Assembly (NCBI RefSeq): GCF_003667575.1
Contig: NZ_RCUY01000002.1
Coordinates: forward strand, 496,001-560,000
Direction: 5' to 3'
Length of the DNA stretch: 64,000 bases
DNA from: Mycetocola lacteus
Lineage (GTDB): Bacteria > Actinomycetota > Actinomycetes > Actinomycetales > Microbacteriaceae
The position numbers and the translations under genes were made by a program. Shown here one piece after another: positions 7,371 to 18,879 of this stretch; the stretch's first letter is position 1; each line of letters begins with the position of its first letter. A model generated the notes under the pieces. That model ran no database searches. It worked only from the letters and a program-made list of their open reading frames with translations, and was not told the origin of the DNA.

Positions 7371-8222
7371 TTAGTGGGAGGCGGGAGGCTCCGGGGTCTC
7401 CCGGCGGCGACGGGCGCGACCCCGCACGGCACCCACGACCACAACCGCGGCGTAGCCGATCAGGGCGATGCCGATCCCACGAGCCACCCAGGTACGGGTG
7501 TCGGACTGGATTCCCTGGCTGAGGTACCCCACAAACGGTGCCCAGTACCAGACCTTTCCACGCACCTGTTCGGGGCGGACGGGGTTCGGATCCGGCGCGG
7601 GGTTTGCATCGCCCTTGGTCTGTAGGCGCGGACCGTCCTGAGTCACGTTGACGGCGATCACCCGGTGGGTCACCACCTCGGGTTTGCCGGAGGCGATCTG
7701 GTAGGTGATGACGTCGCCCACGCGGATCGCGTCGAAGTCGATCGGGCGCACCACCACCGTGGTTCCCGGGGGCATGTTGGGTCGCATCGACCCGGTCAGG
7801 ACCGTGTAGGGGGTGGCGCCGGTGACGCGAGGGACCAGCACAAAGGCGACGATCAGCAGCACGGCGGCACCGATCACGATCCAGGAGATGATCTTGGTGA
7901 TCAGCCCGGCGATGCGGCGTCCGCGGGAGCGCGGGGCGGAGCCGGACGGCTCGGTGGCGGCCGCAGATTCGTCGGTTTCGGCGGGGGCTTCCGCGGGGTC
8001 GCCCGTTTCCGCGGGCACGGTTGCGCTTGCTTCCACAGGCCCAGCCGCTTCCGCAGGCACGGTTGCACTTGCTTCCACAGGCCCGGCCGCTTCCGCAGGC
8101 ACGGTTGCACTTGTTTCCGCGGGCACGGACGCGAACGACCCCGCCTCCCCGGGCTCATTCGGCGTGCTCGCCTCGGGGCGGCTCACCGGTTCACGTTCCG
8201 GGATGGCGGGGTCGTTCGTCAT
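7371..8222 (-). CDS. sipW: SipW-type (S26B) signal peptidase I
   Basis: 283 residues. A long Ala/Glu/Pro-rich N-terminal region (1-100) contains a 14-residue tandem repeat, then a membrane helix (about 105-130), the catalytic domain, and a second helix near the C-terminus (about 248-267). The nucleophile is Ser145 in LTGSMRPNMPPG. The general base position has His186 (VVTHRV) rather than Lys, with Asp205 in KGDANPAPD; this Ser/His/Asp set defines the archaeal/ER-like SipW class. It should cleave the alternate signal peptides of the genes just downstream. Its ATG lies 7 nt after the purA stop, so it may be cotranscribed with purA. Confidence 0.9.
   Translation of the reverse strand: MTNDPAIPEREPVSRPEASTPNEPGEAGSFASVPAETSATVPAEAAGPVEASATVPAEAAGPVEASATVPAETGDPAEAPAETDESAAATEPSGSAPRSRGRRIAGLITKIISWIVIGAAVLLIVAFVLVPRVTGATPYTVLTGSMRPNMPPGTTVVVRPIDFDAIRVGDVITYQIASGKPEVVTHRVIAVNVTQDGPRLQTKGDANPAPDPNPVRPEQVRGKVWYWAPFVGYLSQGIQSDTRTWVARGIGIALIGYAAVVVVGAVRGRARRRRETPEPPASH
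8015..8118. repeat. 42-bp in-frame tandem repeat in sipW
   Basis: About 2.5 copies with period 42 bp (GCACGGTTG motif at 8015, 8057 and 8099). It encodes a repeated 14-residue unit (SATVPAEAAGPVEA) in the cytoplasmic N-terminal tail of the signal peptidase. Being in frame, copy-number change would lengthen or shorten the tail without a frameshift. Confidence 0.85.
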
Positions 8223-8229
8223 GTCTGGC

Positions 8230-9516
8230 CTAGTCGATCAGGTCGTGACGCACGATGATGGCGTCGCGGCCCGGGCCCACGCCGATGGCGGAGATGCGCG
8301 AACCGCTCATCTTCTCCAGGGCGAGCACGTAGTTGCGGGCGTTCTCGGGCAGGTCATCGAACTCACGGATGCCGCTGATGTCGGTCTCCCAGCCGGGGAA
8401 TTCCTCATAGATGGGGGTGGCGTGGTGGAAGTCAGTCTGCGAGACCGGAACCTCATCGTGGCGGACACCGTCCACCTCGTAGGCGACACAGACCGGGATG
8501 GTCTTCAGCTCGTCGAGGATGTCGAGCTTGGTCAGTACGAAGTCGGTGACACCGTTGATGCGCGAGGTGTAGCGGGCGATCGGGGCGTCATACCAGCCCA
8601 CGCGGCGCGGACGGCCGGTGGTGGTGCCGAACTCGAAGCCCTTGGCGCGCAGGTAGTCACCCGAGGCGTCAAACAGCTCGGTCGGGAACGGCCCGGCACC
8701 CACACGGGTGGTGTAAGCCTTGACGATGCCGATGATCCGGTCCAGCTTGTTCGGGGCCACACCGGAACCGGTGGCGGCACCACCCGAGGTTGCCGACGAG
8801 GAGGTCACGAACGGGTAGGTTCCGTGGTCGATGTCGAGCATGGTGGCCTGGCCGCCCTCGAAGAGCACGTTCTCGCCGCGCTCCAGGGCACGGTTGAGCT
8901 CAAGCGAGGCGTCAACAACCATGGGGCGCAGACGCTCGGTGTAGCTGAGCAGGTCTTCCATGATCTCGTCCACGGTGATCGCGCGACGGTTGTAGACCTT
9001 GAGCAGCAGGTGGTTCTTGACGCCGAGGGCACCCTCAACCTTCTGACGCAGGATGTTCTCATCGAACAGATCCTGCACGCGGATACCCACGCGGTTGATC
9101 TTGTCGGCGTAGGCCGGGCCGATGCCGCGACCGGTGGTACCGATCTGACGCTTGCCCAGGAAGCGCTCGGTCACCTTGTCCAGGGTGCGGTGGTAGTGGG
9201 TGATGATGTGCGCGTTGGCGCTGATGCGCAGCTTGGACACGTCCACGCCACGAGCCGAGAGAGCCTCAAGCTCCTGGAACAGGACCGAGAGGTCCACGAC
9301 AACACCGTTGGCGATGACGGGGGTCACGCCGGGGGTCAGGATGCCCGAGGGCAGCAGGTGCAGGGCATACTTTTCGTTGCCCACCACCACGGTGTGACCG
9401 GCGTTGTTCCCGCCGTTGAACTTGACCACGTAGTCGATGCGCGAGCCGAGGAGGTCGGTAGCCTTCCCCTTACCCTCGTCGCCCCACTGGGCTCCTACGA
9501 TCACAATTCCCGGCAT
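8230..9516 (-). CDS. purA: Adenylosuccinate synthase
   Basis: 428 residues, full family length. It joins IMP and aspartate with GTP to give adenylosuccinate in AMP synthesis. The N-terminus [20 protein letters not shown] carries the GDEGKGK phosphate-binding loop (12-18) with catalytic Asp13, and His41 lies in NAGHTVV. Further signatures are [16 protein letters not shown] and the C-terminal GPGRD. ATG 9516 is preceded by GAGGGA. The gene is followed by sipW after only 7 nt, an unusual partner for a purine gene. Confidence 0.97.
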   Translation of the reverse strand: MPGIVIVGAQWGDEGKGKATDLLGSRIDYVVKFNGGNNAGHTVVVGNEKYALHLLPSGILTPGVTPVIANGVVVDLSVLFQELEALSARGVDVSKLRISANAHIITHYHRTLDKVTERFLGKRQIGTTGRGIGPAYADKINRVGIRVQDLFDENILRQKVEGALGVKNHLLLKVYNRRAITVDEIMEDLLSYTERLRPMVVDASLELNRALERGENVLFEGGQATMLDIDHGTYPFVTSSSATSGGAATGSGVAPNKLDRIIGIVKAYTTRVGAGPFPTELFDASGDYLRAKGFEFGTTTGRPRRVGWYDAPIARYTSRINGVTDFVLTKLDILDELKTIPVCVAYEVDGVRHDEVPVSQTDFHHATPIYEEFPGWETDISGIREFDDLPENARNYVLALEKMSGSRISAIGVGPGRDAIIVRHDLID

Positions 9517-9627
9517 GGTGGTGTTCCCTCTTTCGGTGCTGCACGTACAAATTTGTGGTGGAGGCGCTTTCGGGCGCGCTCACAAAATGGTGTTGCGGTG
9601 ACGGTCCTCTTGACCCGTGACGACGGC

Positions 9628-10107
9628 CTAATCCAGGCCGCGAATAAAGAATGCCTCGGTGGTCGGCGCGGGTTCGGCCGGCACGTTTTCGTTCTCAATC
9701 TGCGCGATGGCGGTTTCATCGGCGTCACGCAGGAACTCGGTGAGGCGGGTGACCTCGGCGGTTTCGCCGATGTCCAGGGCCGCGCGGCGCAGCAGGTAGA
9801 GCGCGCGCAGGACTCCGCGGTTGGGCTCATGCGACCAGAGGATCGGGCCCTGTCCACGCCAGCCGGCCATACGCAGCGAATCGAGCCCACGGTGGTAGGC
9901 GACGCGGGCGTAGGCGTATCCGGTGATCGGACGCTCGGAGTTCGCGGCGGCCTGTGCCAGGGCGGCCCAGGCGAGCGAGGACGACGGGTGTGCGGCGACG
10001 ATCGCTTCGAGTTCGTCGATGCCCACGGCCTTCTCCAGGGCGCGGCTAACCTCCGGTTCTTCCGGGAGGCGGGTTTCCGGGATTCCGAGCAGGTTATGTT
10101 CTGTCAC
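9628..10107 (-). CDS. DUF3151 domain-containing protein
   Basis: 159 residues from GTG 10107. The sequence (EHNLLGIPETRLPEE at the N-terminus, then a tetratricopeptide-like helical part HPSSSLAWAALAQAA...GYAYARVAYHRGLDSLR and WRGQGPILWSHEPNRGVLRA) matches the actinobacterial DUF3151 family, which is regularly found next to purA. Function unknown; predicted cytoplasmic and helical. It is 111 bp upstream of purA on the same strand and could be cotranscribed with it. Confidence 0.85.
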   Translation of the reverse strand: MTEHNLLGIPETRLPEEPEVSRALEKAVGIDELEAIVAAHPSSSLAWAALAQAAANSERPITGYAYARVAYHRGLDSLRMAGWRGQGPILWSHEPNRGVLRALYLLRRAALDIGETAEVTRLTEFLRDADETAIAQIENENVPAEPAPTTEAFFIRGLD

Positions 10108-10386
10108 CCCTCCAGCCTACCGCGGGATGCCCGACACGTCCTCCCCCGGCCGTTTTTTGCCGGATTTTCCCGGGTTTCCCGGATCTCACCTCAACATGCT
10201 TCACAAATTTGCGGGAACAGCAGCACAAGGAGCGCCGTCAACGCGCCCTCAAGTTTTCGCAAAGAATCCCTGCCAGCCACGCCTCCCTGTTCAGTTGGCG
10301 CATCAATAGGCACCCCGAGGGCTTCCCGTCCACCTAATCTTGGATGCACTACTGGCGGCCGAAGAGTTTGCGATGACAATTGACCA

Positions 10387-13300
10387 TCACAATGTGCCGC
10401 CCAATCTGCGAAGAATATCCGACGCTACATTCGGGGGACAATCTGTTCTTCGTGCCAAGCGGATAGCGACCTGCGCACGCTCGTCAACTAACCCGGATAG
10501 TGCCAAATCTGCTACGGCACCACGGTTTGCATCAGGCATGATAGGCCAGTTTGATTCAAGCTCACGCCACCAGGATTTATCCACTCTCAGTACACTTCCA
10601 AGCGATGAGGAAAGCACAGACCTTGCACTTCCACCGAAAGAGTCAATGTCTACTTTGAGCATCAGGTCTGTGCAGATTTCAGTTGTGCGTGGGTAAGGCA
10701 ACACTTTCATCGCAATCTCTGTAATGAAGTCAAAACACTGGCCATACAAAGCACCTGCACGACCTGTATTTTTTTGAATCTCCGATGGTTCGAGACAGTT
10801 CCATAAGGCTGCAATGATCAGTTCGGTGAGGCTGGCGGACGGCGCAACGTTTCGGGCACCATTGTGCGTTGCGTCGCCTAGCAGCGCGATCAGGGCTCCA
10901 CTAACTTGTGGGTCTTCCTCACCGGCGAGCGCTTCGATAAGTCGATTTGCTACTACCGCTGTATCAGCTTCGCTCCAGAATTTCCCCTTCGCATCCGGCC
11001 TCAAGTTATCGGCCAATGCGATAAGCGCCCCTGCGTTCCGAACTCGAATCATGGCTACACGCCAAGAAGTCGTCCCATTCCATTCGGAGGCGTTCCATCT
11101 CGATTTGTTTTCGAATAACTCACGAAGCCCATTTCGTTGGGCGACCTGCCAATCAGAGTCGACCAGCTCATCAAACGCGGCACGCGCCGATGTATCTACC
11201 GGTATGAGCGCGCCATGGATTGACGCTTCCTGTCCCGTACCTAGCATCATGAACTCCTTCCAGAATTCAGGATTGTCAGCCACCTGCTCTTTAAGATCCT
11301 CTGAAGTGACAACTCTCAAAAGTGCAGACACGGACGATCTCAATACGGAGCTCCAGCTTTTGGCTCTTTTCAAATTGATCGACGCTTCCACGAATTCACG
11401 TAGGGCCTCTGCCAAAGACTTAGAGTCCCTGCCGCTAAAGGCGAGATATGTCGCCCAACCATCGCGCGGAGCGAACTTCGTTACCAAACGCAACTTTGCA
11501 ATAATTGCGGCTCGAGTAGAGCCAGTCACTACACCCTCAAGATTGAAAGCAAGCCGGCTGAAAAAAACTGCTCCGTGTGCTTCTTGAGGCGTAGGAGCAT
11601 TGATGATGTCTATTGCGATGTCATTCGGCGACGAGATGGAAGTCAGACGAAGTGCGTTGAGAAGGACGTTCCGCGCAACGGCACGAACATCAGACAACGC
11701 CGCAATCACTATTTCAGAACGGACTCCCGGATCCTTTGCCATATGAGCGATGACTCTTGCTCGCACCGCCCCCCATCTCCCGTTACCTTCCGCAGAAGCG
11801 ATTTCCTCCCAACTTGACCAGCCTTCTCGTCTGGTTTTAGCAGAGCAATCGATTTCCGCGCAGATTATGCTTGCTACCGCATCTACGCTTCCCTCAGGAA
11901 GGTCTCGGCGAATTGCAGTCGAGATTAACGCGCTCTTCACTTCAAGGTGCTCTGTCGCGCATACCGCTTCAATAATCGCAAGTCTGCCGGGCACGGACAG
12001 ATCATGATAATGCTCGACTGCAATTCTCGACAATTGCTCGAAATGAATGCTTTCCGCGGAGAGGATTGCATTCAAGAATCGTCGAAGCTCCGAAGGCACT
12101 CGAATATCATCAGGACGCGAGATAAGTGTCGAAAGTACTTGATCAGTGGTACGAGCAGCGTTCTCGGTAGACATCCTAGGAATCAGCAAGGCAACAGCGC
12201 GGACCACTGCTGTTAGGTCTTTTACTCCCAGTTTCATCAAGGAGCAGAGTGCTTGAGACGCCATGAGCACATACTCAGCCGGCACATTCGCTAAAATGTC
12301 TGACGCGGCTGAAACATAGTCGGGTTTTTCATCGAGCAGTTGGGATACAACTCCCTGGACGATTTCCGGCTCGAACCGAGCGAAAGCTCCAGATAGAACC
12401 ACGCGAACGCCTTCAACCATCGTCGTGGGTATATGTTCAGCAACCGTTTGGAATCGTTGGCTGGTGAGTTCTTCATGCACCAGATGACTTGCTATACCCC
12501 AATAGCCTGAGAGCTGAGATTCAAGACCATCTTGAAACCGGCGGAAGTCACTTTCTTCTCCGGAAGCTGCCAAGTATCGAGCGACCGCGAATTCTGAAAA
12601 GGTCTGATGGAAGAAGTGCATCCGATATCCGGTTCGAGCGATAATTCCATCGCTGACAAGCGCATTTACCGCTTCAAAATCCCCTGAATACCTTAGGTCT
12701 TCGACAAACCTCTCGGTGCTTTGCTTCCAAACGCACTCAGCGATACCCAGGGCAACCTCCTCCGCTGCTCTGACCGAGCGCGTATTTCGCCGTCCATCTC
12801 TGCCTGTACTAACCCTAGCTAGCCAGTATTCCTTGTATAGTTTTGTGGCGGTGAGCCCCTCCGGGAGCCTTCCATTGTGCGCATAGAGGCGGGTTGCCAT
12901 AGCGAGTCGCAGCGGGACCTCAAGCACACGAAGGCTTCCTGGTTTTTGAAGCGATTCATTAATGCTCTCGATAAATTGATCGGCAAGCACATTCGACACG
13001 CTGTCGTGACTCATGTACTTACGGCTCCAGCTGACCACTTCTTCCGCACTCAGCGAAGGCATATCCTGAACTTCAAATATTTCTAGTTTTGCCGAAAGCA
13101 GGTCGTACCACTCTCGGCTTCGGCAAGTCACTAGTAGATCAGAGCTGACTGACCATTTTGAAAGCAGCTCTGCAAGGGGAGGAGCCGTTTCATCACGAAG
13201 AAGAATGTCAAGAGTGTCCAAGATGAGAAGGGGCCTCTCGTCGAAGACTTTCAGAGCATCAGTCAACGAAATTGAGAGCCCCGTAGCTTGCGCCCCGAGC

Positions 13301-14145
13301 GCGTCGTCGATCTGCTGTAGCTGTTTTACTTGCTCTGCACCATCAAGTGACGCGATGGAAATGACTACGATTGCACGGTCAAGATTCGATTTTGCGATTT
13401 CTCCGACCAACACAGACTTTCCATAGCCTCCGTCTCCTACAACAGCAACTGGATACTTGCTCGGTTCGACAGCCTTCCGCAGTAAGTCATCTCGTTGAAT
13501 GATTGCTCCGGTTTCCAATGAAAGCTTGACGCGTGATTGTTCTAGCTGCTTCATCAGCCCACGCTTGACATCTGCACTTGAAAAACCATGGGACTGCGAG
13601 ACTTCGTCGTCAGAAGGATTTATTGCTATGTTCTTTTCCAAGTAATCGGCTGTGCGCAAGAGAGATGACAGCGCAAGACGCGGAAATTCCGAATTATGCG
13701 TTGCCTCTAGAGCTAAACGATCAGCAATGAATCGGATTAGTTGCAATGCGAACTGTTCCGCGTGTGCCGGCGCGAATTTTACTATTTTCTGGCCCCCGTG
13801 TTTTAGCACGTACGGGTAAACGGATTCAGGGTCCCGGGCTGCGATAAGAATTAGATCTTTGTCTGTCGCTAGCCTTGTTACAAGCGTGGCAACATCCCGA
13901 GTCACACCTTGAAAATCTTGGGTGTCGGACTCGCTTATCTCCGGATGGTTGAACTGGCTCCTAAGTTGAGCCTCGAGATGCTTGGCAATCGATTTCTCTC
14001 GTAGCCGGGGATCGAGGATCGGCTTACCAGTTTCAAGAATCCGTCCTGCGTCTCCGATTACATCGGCCACAGTCGAATCTGCCACTATACGAGCTATGAT
14101 TTGGGCAAGCGCCACTCCGAGGATTCCGAACTCAATTGCTGGCAT
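10387..14145 (-). CDS. NACHT/STAND NTPase, candidate anti-phage defence protein
   Basis: 1252 residues. An N-terminal helical domain (1-210, unassigned) precedes a STAND NTPase core: Walker A GDGGYGKS at 237-244, Walker B PLLILDTLD around 305-313, a sensor-like LLVTCRSREWYD (about 337-348), and the FFHQTFSEFAVARYLA segment (511-526) typical of the NACHT winged helix. The remaining 700 residues look like an alpha-solenoid (HEAT-like) sensor. Bacterial proteins of this build (Avs/bNACHT types) bind phage products and trigger cell death. No separate effector gene is beside it. Base composition is clearly more AT-rich than its neighbours, indicating recent transfer. No nuclease motif was seen in the N-terminus. 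Confidence 0.75.
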   Translation of the reverse strand: MPAIEFGILGVALAQIIARIVADSTVADVIGDAGRILETGKPILDPRLREKSIAKHLEAQLRSQFNHPEISESDTQDFQGVTRDVATLVTRLATDKDLILIAARDPESVYPYVLKHGGQKIVKFAPAHAEQFALQLIRFIADRLALEATHNSEFPRLALSSLLRTADYLEKNIAINPSDDEVSQSHGFSSADVKRGLMKQLEQSRVKLSLETGAIIQRDDLLRKAVEPSKYPVAVVGDGGYGKSVLVGEIAKSNLDRAIVVISIASLDGAEQVKQLQQIDDALGAQATGLSISLTDALKVFDERPLLILDTLDILLRDETAPPLAELLSKWSVSSDLLVTCRSREWYDLLSAKLEIFEVQDMPSLSAEEVVSWSRKYMSHDSVSNVLADQFIESINESLQKPGSLRVLEVPLRLAMATRLYAHNGRLPEGLTATKLYKEYWLARVSTGRDGRRNTRSVRAAEEVALGIAECVWKQSTERFVEDLRYSGDFEAVNALVSDGIIARTGYRMHFFHQTFSEFAVARYLAASGEESDFRRFQDGLESQLSGYWGIASHLVHEELTSQRFQTVAEHIPTTMVEGVRVVLSGAFARFEPEIVQGVVSQLLDEKPDYVSAASDILANVPAEYVLMASQALCSLMKLGVKDLTAVVRAVALLIPRMSTENAARTTDQVLSTLISRPDDIRVPSELRRFLNAILSAESIHFEQLSRIAVEHYHDLSVPGRLAIIEAVCATEHLEVKSALISTAIRRDLPEGSVDAVASIICAEIDCSAKTRREGWSSWEEIASAEGNGRWGAVRARVIAHMAKDPGVRSEIVIAALSDVRAVARNVLLNALRLTSISSPNDIAIDIINAPTPQEAHGAVFFSRLAFNLEGVVTGSTRAAIIAKLRLVTKFAPRDGWATYLAFSGRDSKSLAEALREFVEASINLKRAKSWSSVLRSSVSALLRVVTSEDLKEQVADNPEFWKEFMMLGTGQEASIHGALIPVDTSARAAFDELVDSDWQVAQRNGLRELFENKSRWNASEWNGTTSWRVAMIRVRNAGALIALADNLRPDAKGKFWSEADTAVVANRLIEALAGEEDPQVSGALIALLGDATHNGARNVAPSASLTELIIAALWNCLEPSEIQKNTGRAGALYGQCFDFITEIAMKVLPYPRTTEICTDLMLKVDIDSFGGSARSVLSSSLGSVLRVDKSWWRELESNWPIMPDANRGAVADLALSGLVDERAQVAIRLARRTDCPPNVASDILRRLGGTL

Positions 14146-15993
<1,848 letters not shown>

Positions 15994-16023
15994 CCCAGGC
16001 TCGTTACCGCCGGGCTCACGCCC

Positions 16024-16069
16024 ACACACACTGCCCGCCCGGATCATGATCCGGGCGGGCAGTGTGTGT
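16024..16069. terminator. Bidirectional terminator, 23-bp palindrome
   Basis: A perfect palindrome with 23-bp arms and no spacer centred at 16046/16047 (core CTGCCCGCCCGGATCA then its mirror). It lies between convergent argG and the CPBP protease gene. The central 32 bp recur almost unchanged at 18880-18911. Confidence 0.85.
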
Positions 16070-16077
16070 TACGTGGG

Positions 16078-17061
16078 TTAGACGGTCGGGATGCGCTTGG
16101 GCGCGAGCTGCGGTTCCTGCTTGAACTGGCCGGTGAGGGCCAGGACCAGCACGATGATCGCGATGACGATCCATCCCGAAACCCCCAGCGGGTTCACCAG
16201 GGTCAGGTTCATCGGGGCACCCGCCGCCGAAAGCAGGAAGATCAGACCCGCCGAGGCGTTGAGGGCACCGTGGCCGATGACTGCGGGCCAGATCGAGCCG
16301 GTGCGCAGCCGCACCCAGCCGAACAGCATGCCCCACAGCACACAGCCGACCACCATCGTCAGCACACCCCAGAGATCGGCCTGGTTGAAGTTGTGCCCCA
16401 GCAGGGTAACGGGCGCATGCCAGACACCCCAGATCACGCCGCTGAGGATCAGCGCGGGCCAGATGCCCAGCGGACGCAGCGCCGGCAGCAGCCAGCCACG
16501 CCAGCCGATTTCCTCGCCGAACGCGGGAATCGCGTTGAACAGGGCGCCGAGCGGGATGGAGAGGATCTGCGCGATAACGATCGTCCCGATCAGCGACTCA
16601 TCCACGGGCAGTGAATTACCAACCATGGCCTTGAAGCCGGAGAAGCCCACCAGGTCGAGGGTGATCCAGCCGAACAGCGCCGAGATCCCCAGGCACGCGG
16701 CAACCAGCAGCAGCGGCACGAACGCCGCCAACACCGTGAACCACACCACGCGCTTGGCTGGGCGCAGTGGCCAGATGCCGAGGAACCGCAGGCGTTCCCC
16801 GCGCGGCACCTTCATCGCGAACACCACCACGAGGACCGCGAGCAGTGGGGTGAACATCATCGCCGCGGGCAGGACCCCGCCCAGGAGCGGGTACACCGGA
16901 CTGTCCGTCTTGGTCAGCCACAGCGGCAGGATCACCAGCCAGGCCAGCGCCCACGCCACCACCGTAAAAACGATAACCGCGGCCCAGGGCACACGCGCTA
17001 CTCGGTCGGGCCGCGTTTCGGCTGTCGGAAAGTTGTTTGCGCTCACACCGGTGTCAGACAT
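16078..17061 (-). CDS. CPBP-family intramembrane glutamic endopeptidase
   Basis: 327 residues with about eight membrane helices. The CPBP (CAAX/Abi) motifs are complete: FGEEIGWRGWLLPAL (EExxxR), WGVWHAP (FxxxH-like) and HGALNAS (HxxxN). Members cleave or process peptides inside the membrane; in bacteria they are linked to bacteriocin self-immunity or regulation. No bacteriocin gene is adjacent, so the substrate is unknown. It starts at ATG 17061 and runs convergent to argG across a shared terminator. Confidence 0.88.
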   Translation of the reverse strand: MSDTGVSANNFPTAETRPDRVARVPWAAVIVFTVVAWALAWLVILPLWLTKTDSPVYPLLGGVLPAAMMFTPLLAVLVVVFAMKVPRGERLRFLGIWPLRPAKRVVWFTVLAAFVPLLLVAACLGISALFGWITLDLVGFSGFKAMVGNSLPVDESLIGTIVIAQILSIPLGALFNAIPAFGEEIGWRGWLLPALRPLGIWPALILSGVIWGVWHAPVTLLGHNFNQADLWGVLTMVVGCVLWGMLFGWVRLRTGSIWPAVIGHGALNASAGLIFLLSAAGAPMNLTLVNPLGVSGWIVIAIIVLVLALTGQFKQEPQLAPKRIPTV

Positions 17062-17165
17062 AATGGTTCCCGATTATCGCGGACCACGTTGCCGACTGTC
17101 CACTATCATCCGCGGATCCGCCGAATTGTTATAACAACCGCGCGCCATACCGCTCGTCCTGCGGG

Positions 17166-18467
17166 CTATCGGGTACCGAACCGGCGGCCTCGAACGGGAG
17201 TGCCACCCTCGGGGAAGAGCGCGGTTGCCCGTTCGAGAACCTCAAGCCCCTCGTCGAACGTTCCGGCGAACCGGCGGAGCTGGGACTCGGGGATGCCGTT
17301 TCCCAAGGCGATCTCCCGCCATCGCCCCAAAGCAGTGCTCGCCTGACGCAGACACTTACGCGCCTCGGTCGGGCTCAAACGGCAGGCGGCGGCGAGCTGC
17401 ATCAACCCTTCGGCGGCAAACTCGCCGGTGTCGGCCCCGCCGATGGCCGTTTGGCGCTGTGAGGAGTTTGGATTTGGGTTGATGTCAAACGCCGGGCTCA
17501 GCACCCAGCCGCGCGATGCTCGCAGAAATCCGTGGTTGCGGAGGTGATCGTCGGTGTTATTGAGCCCCACATTGACGGCGGCACGCAGGAAGAGCTGCCG
17601 ACGATCGGCCAGAGCTTCGGCACTGATCTCCGTCAGCATCTCGGCAATCTCGACATAGTCGGCGGATTCTCCATCACGGCGCTCCAGCAGGGTCATTGCG
17701 CTCATATAGCCGATGCGGCGGCCCTCATCGGTACGATCGAAACGATCAAGTAGGAGCAGGTGCCGACCGTCGATCCGGGTCAGGCGATGCGTCGCGACGC
17801 GCACCCCGGCCGCCTCGGCAAGCTCCAGGGCGGTGGCCTCCCACGCCATCACGTCCCAGTCATCCTCGCGATGCGGGAACTTCGCGATCATCAGGCGATC
17901 ATTTTCTCCCCGCACCGATGCCTTGGGCCGCGCCCCACCCAGCGAACCGGTACCCGCGGCGAGGAGCATCTTCACTGCCTCAAGACCCTCCTCATCGTCA
18001 TTCGCAGTGGCCTCGGCCGCGCGCAGCAGCTCGGGCAGCATTAGCAGCTTCGGCACCGCGGTTTCCGCGTCAACGAAGGCTCCGTTCGGGTCCTCTCGGA
18101 AACGCAGCGAACCCTGCCGGGTGAGGTCGGCGACCCCCACCAAATAATCGACGTCGTCCAAGTTGTCCGCCCGGCGGTTCTCCTCCAGCGCCGTCGCACG
18201 CTCACGCGTGGCGATGAGGTTACGACCCCAACGATCCGGAGCCGAATCCGAGAAGGCTCCGGGCAGTCCGTCCACATACTGGGCTCCCGAAACCAGTTCC
18301 AGTCCGGGATCCAACCGGTACGCACGCGGGTGCTCAAGATAGGTCGGAGCGTATTGAAACGTCGTGGCGGTCAGCCGGCCCCGACTGCGGTGGAACTGCG
18401 CGTTTCCGGCGAAGATCGTCTCACCCTCGATCTCGGCGTGCACCTCCAAGCTGTCTGCGTGGGTCAT
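17166..18467 (-). CDS. hipA: HipA-family serine/threonine kinase toxin
   Basis: 433 residues. The start at 18467 (MTHADSLEVHAEIEG) overlaps the antitoxin stop by 4 nt (ATGA), so translation is coupled; an upstream extension in this frame lies inside hipB and is rejected. Kinase features: a Gly-rich loop TGSLGGARPKA (173-183), nucleotide-binding Lys196 (MIAKFP), LLLLDRFDR, catalytic loop NTDDHLRN (304-311) and a DFG-like AFDIN (327-330). Known HipA phosphorylates a tRNA synthetase (GltX) and causes growth arrest and persistence. All catalytic residues appear present, so the toxin is probably active. Confidence 0.9.
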   Translation of the reverse strand: MTHADSLEVHAEIEGETIFAGNAQFHRSRGRLTATTFQYAPTYLEHPRAYRLDPGLELVSGAQYVDGLPGAFSDSAPDRWGRNLIATRERATALEENRRADNLDDVDYLVGVADLTRQGSLRFREDPNGAFVDAETAVPKLLMLPELLRAAEATANDDEEGLEAVKMLLAAGTGSLGGARPKASVRGENDRLMIAKFPHREDDWDVMAWEATALELAEAAGVRVATHRLTRIDGRHLLLLDRFDRTDEGRRIGYMSAMTLLERRDGESADYVEIAEMLTEISAEALADRRQLFLRAAVNVGLNNTDDHLRNHGFLRASRGWVLSPAFDINPNPNSSQRQTAIGGADTGEFAAEGLMQLAAACRLSPTEARKCLRQASTALGRWREIALGNGIPESQLRRFAGTFDEGLEVLERATALFPEGGTPVRGRRFGTR

Positions 18468-18760
18468 CGCACGCGCTTTCGGTTGAGCAGCCCGGCGCGG
18501 GCACGGCCGAGGTCGGTGCTCAGCGGATCGAGCGCATCGGCCAGGGTCTTCAGAACGCCCAGCGCCCGCGCGACGCGCAGCACCACGTGGAAGCTCACCG
18601 TGGGGTCGCCATGCTCCACCTTGCGCAGGGTGTCCCGGCTGATGTCTGCCCGCTCGGCCACCTGAGTGGTGGTGAGCCCGAGGATCTTGCGCCATCCGGC
18701 GAGGTCTTCGCCCATGCTTTTGGCGGCCTGGACGACGGGTACCGACAGCTCAACAACCAT
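18464..18760 (-). CDS. hipB: HipB-like antitoxin, XRE-family regulator
   Basis: 98 residues with a helix-turn-helix at about 22-70 (GWRKILGLTTTQVAERADISRDTLRKVE) of the XRE class. It would bind and neutralise HipA and repress its own operon. The stop overlaps the hipA start. The short region upstream (18761-18830) should contain the operator; I could not define it clearly. Confidence 0.88.
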   Translation of the reverse strand: MVVELSVPVVQAAKSMGEDLAGWRKILGLTTTQVAERADISRDTLRKVEHGDPTVSFHVVLRVARALGVLKTLADALDPLSTDLGRARAGLLNRKRVR

Positions 18761-18879
18761 GAAAACTCCTCATATAACGGCGAGCCGGATAGGCGGAAAC
18801 TCGCTTAAGGGAGATGTTACTCGTCAATAGGGCAAATGGATACGGTTTCTTCGATTCCCGCCTACGCGAACAAAACAGA

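Noticed and set aside
10191..10379. Small minus-strand frame between the NTPase and DUF3151 genes
   Set aside because: 62 codons, no good ribosome site, no recognisable sequence. The 279-bp gap shows nothing else convincing.
18468..18695. N-terminal extension of HipA
   Set aside because: This stretch is the hipB coding sequence in another frame. The ATGA overlap at 18464-18467 sets the true start.
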